Below are positions 58,126 to 64,000 of a stretch of DNA of 64,000 nt, piece after piece. The notes under the pieces were generated by a model. The model made no database searches, had not been told where the DNA came from, and saw only the letters and a program-made list of their open reading frames with translations. Numbering within the stretch: the first letter of the stretch is position 1; every line of letters starts with the position of its first letter. The DNA lies in assembly GCA_038501625.1 (NCBI GenBank), contig JAZAYU010000088.1, forward strand, positions 1,984,001 through 2,048,000. The letters are read 5' to 3'. A program made the translations under genes and the position numbers. This DNA comes from Corbicula japonica. Its lineage: Eukaryota; Mollusca; Bivalvia; Venerida; Cyrenidae.

Positions 58126-58433
58126 AATAGCCTCTACCGTTTGTTTGATTGCTTGGGGTTTAACGCCTGGTTTCAACACCTTTCTGGTTATATCCCGGCG
58201 GTCAGTCCACCTAACCGGTGTTCCTGGGTCTCTAACCAGTACCAACCAATTTCTCCGCAAGCGACTGACTGCTTCCTCACTTGAATCAGAGGTGAGGGAC
58301 AAATGACTCTCAGACGCAATGTCCGAGTTCAATTGTCACGGAGAAATTTTTCCCGCCTCGGCTGGGGATCGAACTCACGATCCCTGGATTGACAGTCCGA
58401 TGCTCTATCCACTGAGCTAGCCGGGCGGGCCAG
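58126..58433 (-). mobile_element. tRNA-derived SINE
   Basis: The minus strand starts with a tRNA-like head (58433-58356): GGCTAGCTCAGTGGATAGAG (A box), an anticodon-loop-like CTGTCAA and GAGTTCGATCCCC (B box). A 220-bp body follows with GATTCAAGTGAGGAAGCAGT and CGGAGAAATTGG motifs, ending GGGTTTAACG read on the plus strand. The body matches my memory of a widespread mollusc SINE. Acceptor and T stems are imperfect, so it is not a tRNA gene. Confidence 0.75.
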
Positions 58434-58552
58434 CCTCTACCGTATATAACAATGCCTCTACCACTAGATTGACAATAGGGGGATTAAACAGGTATAATGT
58501 AATCATTTAAAATAATTTTAGATTAAATTAAATAAAACTCATTTGAAAATGT

Positions 58553-58553
58553 A

Positions 58554-58585
<32 letters not shown>

Positions 58586-58587
58586 TT
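58553..58587. repeat. (TTA)n microsatellite
   Basis: About eleven TTA triplets. Confidence 0.95.
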
Positions 58588-58589
58588 AG

Positions 58590-59780
58590 CAGATATAAGA
58601 GATAACAATAACAGCATTCACATTTATTTACAACAAAAACTCATCGAAGTGAGTATTACAAAAACTCATTAAAGTGAGCTTTATTCACTGTTACCCGTTA
58701 AATTTATGAAACGGTTTCTTCTTATTAACGATTTAATCCAGTTTTAAATAACGGATGTGTGTACTAGGTACCCCACCTTCTAAAAATGTAATGATTTTAT
58801 TCTAAATGTTACTATCAAAAAATAGTTTATGCGTTTTCTTCATCAAATAGTGCATTCTTGTTTCTTATTCTTAATAAATTATCAACTAGTCCTAATAATC
58901 ATTCTGAAACTTTATTCGAAATTCATTTTTCTTAAATGTACAAGTTTTAATTCACAACTCAGTTTTGTCGATGCAAAAACTATTAAATTAAAATTATTTT
59001 TTTTTTACTTTAAGAATAGAAGATTCGTTTTCACTACGTTATTCATATATTTAACATGTTTAGTGTTAATAATAAATATTTGCGACTGACGCTTGAAGAA
59101 TCAGTATGTTATTCAAATATTTAAGAGGCCGCAATATTGTGCCTTTAATCCTCGCAGTGAAATGTGGTTGGGTGTAATCCTGTACATAAATAACAACTTA
59201 CGCGAAAACTATTCATAAGAATTCTTGAACATACAATGAAACAAATTTCATCATTCAAACATTCGAATCAGCTTATCTTTTCTGCGATTTTATTACAAAA
59301 GTTTCATTTTCAAGTAGACCAAGTGCGCATTTATCCTTGGTGTCACAATCCCTGTCAAGTATATTAGTGTGATTAAGTGTATCACAAGTATGTGTATGCC
59401 AGAGCTAATAGTTTTTCCGCGTGGATTGACGCAATAATTAAGTAATTATTAATCCTGTCCGGTATAATCAATACTAGTGAAGCGTTTGTTAAGTGGATTT
59501 ACGCAATAATTAAGTAATAGATAATCCAGTTGGGTATCTTTAATTTCAGTGAAGTAGGTGTTAAGTCAAATAAAGTGTATCACAAGTATGTGTAGACAGG
59601 ATAAGTTTTTATGTACTTGTCATTTTTCACTAAACTATCGAAAAAGCGACGCCCTTTCAGCATTTTTTAGCGAATGAAAACCTAGGATTAAGTGTCATGA
59701 CAACATTTTTGATTTGGGTTAAATGCTCTAATTTTATAACTTTAAGGACATTGCTACAGAAAACATCCGTGTGCAGACAA
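58590..59780. other. Non-coding stretch left of the viral remnant
   Basis: Two diverged repeats around GCAATAATTAAGTAAT and GTGTATCACAAGTATGTGTA lie between 59370 and 59610. No gene recognised; the first exon of the SRCR/lectin gene could be here but was not found. Confidence 0.45.
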
Positions 59781-59819
59781 CATCAATTATTATAAACTTA
59801 AAAGTGAAAAGACGTCGTG

Positions 59820-60360
59820 TTAGCTAAAGAAAATTTGGAATTAATATTATTGAGACTTTTACACGAATATAATGAAGGTACATGAATGTATAGTATTTTA
59901 TTTAAAATATTTCTGATTTATATATTTATCATTTGCATCTACTCCAAACAGAAATGATTAATTCTTTATATAAATATCATCGATGATAGAGACATTTGTT
60001 AAAATGTGCCTGCATAACATAAGTTTAAAATTGCGAATATTACAGGGAATTTAGCTTTAATTTTCTTATTTATTTTGTAGAAAGAAAAGTGGAATGTCAA
60101 ATGTGTGAGGTTTGCTGAAGAAAAATTGGAATTAATATTGAAAGGACTTGTACACGAATATATTGAAGGTATGTATAGTATTTTATTTAAAATATTTCTG
60201 ATTTATATATTTATCATTTGCATCTACTCCAAACAGAAATGTTTAATTCCTTACATGAATCGAAGATAAAGATTGTTAAAATGTGCCTGCATAACATAAG
60301 TTTAAAATTGCAAATATTACAGGGAATTTAGCTTTAATTTTCTCTTATTGTGTAGAAATG
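59820..60360 (+). repeat. Tandem exon-like duplication in front of the C2H2 segment
   Basis: Two copies of a unit of about 290 bp. Each has AATTGGAATTAATATT, ACACGAATATA and GAAGGTA (donor-like), a spacer from TATAGTATTTTATTTAAAAT to GGGAATTTAGCTTTAATTTT, then an acceptor-like TTGTAG or GTGTAG. The second copy's start (60081, GAAAGAAAAGTGGAATGTCA) resembles the beginning of the C2H2 frame at 60365. Confidence 0.7.
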
Positions 60361-60364
60361 AAAA

Positions 60365-62115
60365 ATGGAATGCCAGATATGTAGAAAGCAATTCTCTAAT
60401 GCCTGGCACCGTGACAGACCCTATTCATCTGTTCATGGTGATGGCAAATACACCTGTGACAACTGTAGTAAAACATTTACACAGAAATCAAGTGTAAATC
60501 GCCACAAAAAGACCCGATGTAATACGTAAATTCAAAAACAACAGAATAGCAATAATCAGCAGCAGCAGCAGCAGATGCAACAAACGCAAGAGCAAAATAA
60601 TCATCAGCAACAACAGCAACATAATCATCAACAGCAACAATATCTTCAACAGCAACACCTTCAGCATCAACAACAATATCATCATCAGCTGCAACAATAT
60701 CAACATCTACATCGTCTGCTGTATGAACAACAACAACAACAACAACAAGAAGAACAACAACAACAGGATCAACCACAACAACAACAACCAGAACAAGCAG
60801 AACACCACAGAACGGTCGAACAATTTGCAATAAATAATGGCCTTCGAACTGTTACCATTTTTCCCAATGACATAGATAAGTATGATTTACTTATATTTTT
60901 TGCGAGCACTAAAAACGAAATTATTGAAATTATTAGGAACGATTTAAATATAAAAAGAGGTTTCAAATTTAATCTTAATGTTCAAGTGAAATTTTAAAAA
61001 GAAAAAGACGGTAGTAGAATTTATTCTTCACCGCATTTTAGATCTAAATATCAAATTGTTCTCCCTCATGATACGGAAATTGATTTGTCAGAAGCTCACC
61101 AGAAAATATTCCAGTCTTTCGAAGCTTTCGTGCGTGAGGGGTCGGGGTGGATTCTGGATGAAATTTTGAAAATTGATGTTAATATTGCGCGCTACGTTCC
61201 TTTACAGGGACGTAGCTACATCCCGACTCCTCCCGCTTTTCATTTGAAACATTGCATTATAAATGTACAAAACCATGATAACAAGTGCTTTTTATGGGTA
61301 GTTTTATCGGCGTTGAAAAACTTTGCCTCCAACCCGCACAGAGTTTCCAAGTACGAGCAATTTGAAGGGGAGTTGAAAATAACCGGGATCTCGTATCCCG
61401 TTCAGATTCAACAAATACCAAAATTTGAAATGCAGAATGACATCTCCATTAATCTGTATGGATATGATGAAGGTGAAGTATTTCCATTACGCATTTCAAA
61501 TGTTGATTATCCCACGAAAATTGACTTGTTGCTCTTGCGGGAGGGAGACAAATCTCATTATGTTTGGATAAAGAACTTGAGCCGATTTCTCAGTCATTTA
61601 ACCGACCATTATGGGGCCGCATATTACTGTCCATACTGTCTTCATCGTTTTAGTACACAGTCTCTGTTAAATGAACATGTTGTTTTGTGTAAAAAACACG
61701 AAACTCAAAAAATAGAAATGCCCGATGAAAAGAGCGACATTTTGTGTTTCAAACAATTTAAATATCAGTTGAAAAAAAAACATTTAGAATTCATGCAGAT
61801 TTCGAGTGTTTTCTCGAGCCAATGGAAAACTCTGATGCGAATACTTCTGTATCAACCCTCACGCACAGGCACGTGCCTTCCGGTTTTTGTTATATGGTGG
61901 TAAGTGAAGAGGAAGATTACTGTAAACCTCCAGTGGTTTACAGTGGTCAGGGTATCATAAATCATTTCATCAAGTGTCTCATGACCGAAAGCGAGGAGAT
62001 CGAAGAGATCCTGAGCACACCCGCTGAAATGATTTATGATGATCAAGCCCAACAAGATTTTCGAGGTGCCACTTCGAGAACTGAAGACCGTTTTTCAATT
62101 ATTTCATTTAAATGA
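60365..62115 (+). pseudogene. Broken Polinton/adintovirus-like PolB N-terminal region with C2H2 finger and Gln/His tract
   Basis: One frame from ATG 60365 holds a C2H2-type finger (YTCDNCSKTF) and a Gln/His-rich tract (about 60540-60830). From about 60800 follows the N-terminal module of protein-primed family B DNA polymerases of Maverick/Polinton and adintovirus-like elements. The motifs are GSGWxLDEIL, IxIPTPPAF, KCFLWVVLSAL, IPKFEMQNDIS, HYVWIKNLSRFLS and a second finger CPYCLHRF. The frame is stopped by TAA at 60527 and 60995. Near a run of nine A (61772-61780) it shifts to another frame, where an Asp-x-Glu motif typical of Exo I (near 61800) and PSGFCYMVVS lie. Similarity ends near 62075, at the inverted repeat. 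Exo II/III and the whole palm are absent. This is dead as a polymerase. Confidence 0.8.
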
Positions 62116-62386
62116 TCATACTTAAAACGAGTCGTTTTCTGGTTTAAAACATCGAGTTGCACCCCGTTTAATTGCTATGCACTGAAGATCCGCGTCGTCT
62201 GCTCTGGGTCTACACACAGGTCAGGATTCAGTTAATAAATTTCTGCAAAACACCCCTGTGCACAAAAGATGAACTGCTTAGCAATTAAACGGGGTGCAAC
62301 TCGACGTTTTAAACCAGAAAACGATTCGTTTTAAATATGATCATTTAAATGAAATAATTGAAAAACGGTTTTCAGTTCTCAAACGA
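62082..62386. repeat. 105-bp inverted repeat with about 95-bp loop at the polymerase breakpoint
   Basis: GAACTGAAGACCGTTTTTCA ... GTTTAATTGCT (about 62080-62181) is nearly the exact reverse complement of AGCAATTAAACGGGGTGCAA ... AAAACGGTTTTCAGTTC (about 62280-62383). It starts where polymerase similarity ends and stops about 20 bp before the next ORF. Confidence 0.92.
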
Positions 62387-62405
62387 ACGAACGCTGTAAG
62401 AAAGC

Positions 62406-62813
62406 ATGGCATACCAAACTGAAAGCTCGGAAGTTGCCGAAAGCAAAAAGAGGTGTATGATGGAATTTGCCTTGCACTTTAGTTACGCACAGGCTGTGAT
62501 AGAGAATGCAAATAGTATCGCAACGCGTCGCTGCTATGGTTGCGAAATAGACCACCCATCTCAGCGAGAACATTCTTGCATTTTGCTGAGCGAAGATTAT
62601 TACGGTCACGAAGCCTTACAATCCTTATATGAGGAAGAGCTGCTGACACAGTGGAAAGCGTCGATTCAATCTGTGAACAAAGACACTGTGAATAAACATA
62701 TGCAGACATTTTTGAACAAGGACTGGCGTGAAACTATGAAAACTGACTCTTGGAAACATAACATATTTTGGACGGCACGTCGTTTGATAAAACTGGAACA
62801 CAGATTTTGTTGA
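62406..62813 (+). CDS. Hypothetical protein of the viral remnant, 135 aa
   Basis: Intact frame from ATG 62406 to TGA 62811-62813. Noted features are an N-terminal Ser/Glu/Lys segment, a possible metal-binding region RRCYGCEIDHPSQREHSC near residues 41-58, and a helical C-terminal half rich in Trp and Lys. I recall C-x2-C...PSQ..H.C frames beside PolB in Polinton-like elements of invertebrates but cannot name a function. It lacks the stops that break the polymerase next to it. Its other-strand frames are shadows. Confidence 0.6.
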   Translation: MAYQTESSEVAESKKRCMMEFALHFSYAQAVIENANSIATRRCYGCEIDHPSQREHSCILLSEDYYGHEALQSLYEEELLTQWKASIQSVNKDTVNKHMQTFLNKDWRETMKTDSWKHNIFWTARRLIKLEHRFC

Positions 62814-63082
62814 AATATGATTAATTTGTCTCATTTGTATGCAATAAAATGTGTTTAATAATCAAGTTCTTTATTAATCCGTGCAATGTTTAATACATTA
62901 AATCTTGAAATCAAACACTCATTGTTTTAAATTATTTACCCTTATTACAAAAACAACAACATTATTTAGTTTATTTTCTTTATTGAAAACATATTTAACA
63001 GAGAAACAATTAGGCAATCATGTGTACAAATTTGCATTAGGATTGCATTCTGAGCACAAATGTGCAACATGGTCTCTGCGTT
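62814..63082. other. Spacer between convergent ORFs
   Basis: The 135-aa and PC4 frames point toward each other here. Two AATAAA-like signals (62842-62847 on plus; on the minus strand the region 62965-62975 reads AATAAAGAAAA) suggest shared polyadenylation territory. Confidence 0.4.
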
Positions 63083-63508
63083 TTAGCACTGAATATTAAA
63101 AGACAGTTCCGACACAATATTTCGTATGATTGTCACATTTGTTTGAAGTTGATTAAATTGTTGAAATGTCAGCACAAGTCCTTTGTTCGTTGGAACCACG
63201 CATGTTGCATCTTCTGTTAACCAATATTTTCGGATGTTGACGACAGGATAATCCTGATGTATCGACACATACCAATTTCCTCCCAAGTGAACACATAGTG
63301 AAGCTTGTTTATGATCATATTTATCAAAGACCTCAGCAATCGACGAAAACTGCTCCACAAACTCCGCAAATCTTGTCAAAGGGAACGCGACGCCTTTCTT
63401 GGTTGGATAAGGCTTTCCATCTTCAAAATGTAGCTCTCTTATATGAATGTATTTTTCACCATCCCATATGCTATCATATACGTAAAGTTCCTTTCCAATC
63501 TGCAGCAT
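63083..63508 (-). CDS. Tandem PC4-like ssDNA-binding protein, 141 aa
   Basis: From ATG 63508 on the minus strand. Two PC4-like units can be read. The first (residues about 5-60) has YIHIRELHFEDGK, PTKKGVAFPLTRFAEFV. The second (about 75-138) has WYVSIHQDYPVVNIRKYWLT, PTNKGLVLTFQQFNQL. PC4/Sub1 folds bind single-stranded DNA, and double PC4 proteins occur in Polinton-like and other large DNA elements. The frame stays open upstream to a stop at about 63582. An ATG in the neighbouring frame sits at 63591, so a one-base shift at the five-T run 63577-63581 may have split off the true N-terminus. Opposite strand to the polymerase remnant. Confidence 0.75.
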   Translation of the reverse strand: MLQIGKELYVYDSIWDGEKYIHIRELHFEDGKPYPTKKGVAFPLTRFAEFVEQFSSIAEVFDKYDHKQASLCVHLGGNWYVSIHQDYPVVNIRKYWLTEDATCVVPTNKGLVLTFQQFNQLQTNVTIIRNIVSELSFNIQC

Positions 63509-63806
63509 AAGTCGCGGGTTAAAGTGTTTCTTTTCTGCACTTTTTCCCTCGTCGGCATTTGACGTCGTCTTTTGAATTTTTCAGTTGCCATTATGTTTAA
63601 TTCGGCAATGTTGAAGGATTTAAAAGGATGTTTGTACTGAAGCATATTTATTAGAACAAAAGTTATATAGAACAAGTCCAGACATGTCGTCGCGACTGGT
63701 GAGCGTTTGCTTTTGTTTGAAAACAAAATGACACACTCATGATGCAAACTCTTTGTAAGCAATATAAACAGAAGTTCGTTTAATCCCTTGTGTTGTTTAT
63801 GTTGTC

Positions 63807-63989
63807 ATGGAAACTCATTTTATTCCGAAATTTGATTGGACGACACCAATCGTCTTTCTATGTCGTCATTGCTCGTCATTCTCGCCATATTTTTGTATTT
63901 TACACCAGGATGTGGAAGAACATATCCTAAACAGCTACTCAAAAGTATCAACCACAACTCTTGATGCGGACTGCTTAGACTTAGATTGA
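63807..63989 (+). CDS. Small hypothetical ORF, 60 aa
   Basis: ATG 63807 to TGA 63987-63989. It begins METHFIPKFDWTTPIVFLCR and contains a possible finger, CRHC followed by His-rich spacing (CILHQDVEEHI). It diverges from the PC4 gene, sharing an upstream region of about 220 bp. It may be another element gene or chance. Confidence 0.35.
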   Translation: METHFIPKFDWTTPIVFLCRHCSSFSPYFCILHQDVEEHILNSYSKVSTTTLDADCLDLD

Positions 63990-64000
63990 TGACTGACGTT

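Noticed and set aside
58356..58433. A functional tRNA-Asp(GUC) gene on the minus strand
   Set aside because: Boxes and anticodon-like loop are present, but acceptor and T stems mispair and the sequence continues into a SINE body.
60477..60830. Minus-strand Val/Leu-rich frames resembling membrane proteins
   Set aside because: Antisense of the CAA/CAG/CAT-rich Gln/His tract.

Overview
The window looks like nuclear DNA of a bivalve mollusc. It is AT-rich and intron-rich, with short exons bounded by GT/AG sites. It is crowded with repeat types I associate with bivalve genomes: minisatellite elements opening with GTCCGTCC-type motifs and closing with CTCTTGTTT, a tRNA-derived SINE, many MITEs, and a Polinton/Maverick-like viral remnant. 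I cannot fix the species. A 500-base run of N (30771-31270) is a scaffold gap.

Layout. (1) 1-8.1 kb: a nest of transposons. A hAT-type element (595-4910) with a perfect 8-bp target duplication contains a MULE-type element (954-3640) with a perfect 9-bp duplication. It is followed by a 2.4-kb array of 145-bp units. (2) 8.1-29.2 kb, plus strand: seven exons of ODF2/cenexin, a coiled-coil protein of the centriole appendage and sperm tail. They form one open frame of 327 codons covering only the N-terminal part. The introns hold about twelve copies of one palindromic MITE, a second palindromic family built on GATCCAGATC, two elements with PIF/Harbinger features, a pogo-like element and several other MITEs. 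(3) 30.8-31.3 kb: the gap; the C-terminal half of ODF2 is not found on either side of it. (4) 31.3-37.3 kb: no gene; tRNA-like 255-bp tandem repeats and a dead mariner. (5) 37.4-48.3 kb, plus strand: a complete-looking DHPS (deoxyhypusine synthase) gene of nine exons with all splice phases consistent. Its introns carry two 140-bp palindromes and a 30-bp minisatellite. (6) 51.4-57.5 kb, minus strand: five exons of a receptor-like protein with one SRCR domain followed by one C-type lectin domain. The 5' exon(s) were not identified. (7) 59.8-64 kb: a decayed Polinton/adintovirus-like fragment. It holds a C2H2 finger, a Gln/His tract and the N-terminal module of a protein-primed family B DNA polymerase (two in-frame stops, one frameshift). 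A 105-bp inverted repeat sits at the point where the polymerase is cut off. Beyond it lie a 135-codon ORF and, on the opposite strand, a tandem-PC4 protein.

ODF2, DHPS and the SRCR/lectin gene are unrelated in function: cytoskeleton, eIF5A hypusination, and secreted or surface recognition. I see no operon logic. Much of what is unusual here lies in the repeats: long palindromes that share a centre but not arms, and minisatellite elements that share ends but not cores. All homology statements come from reading motifs by eye; no search was run.
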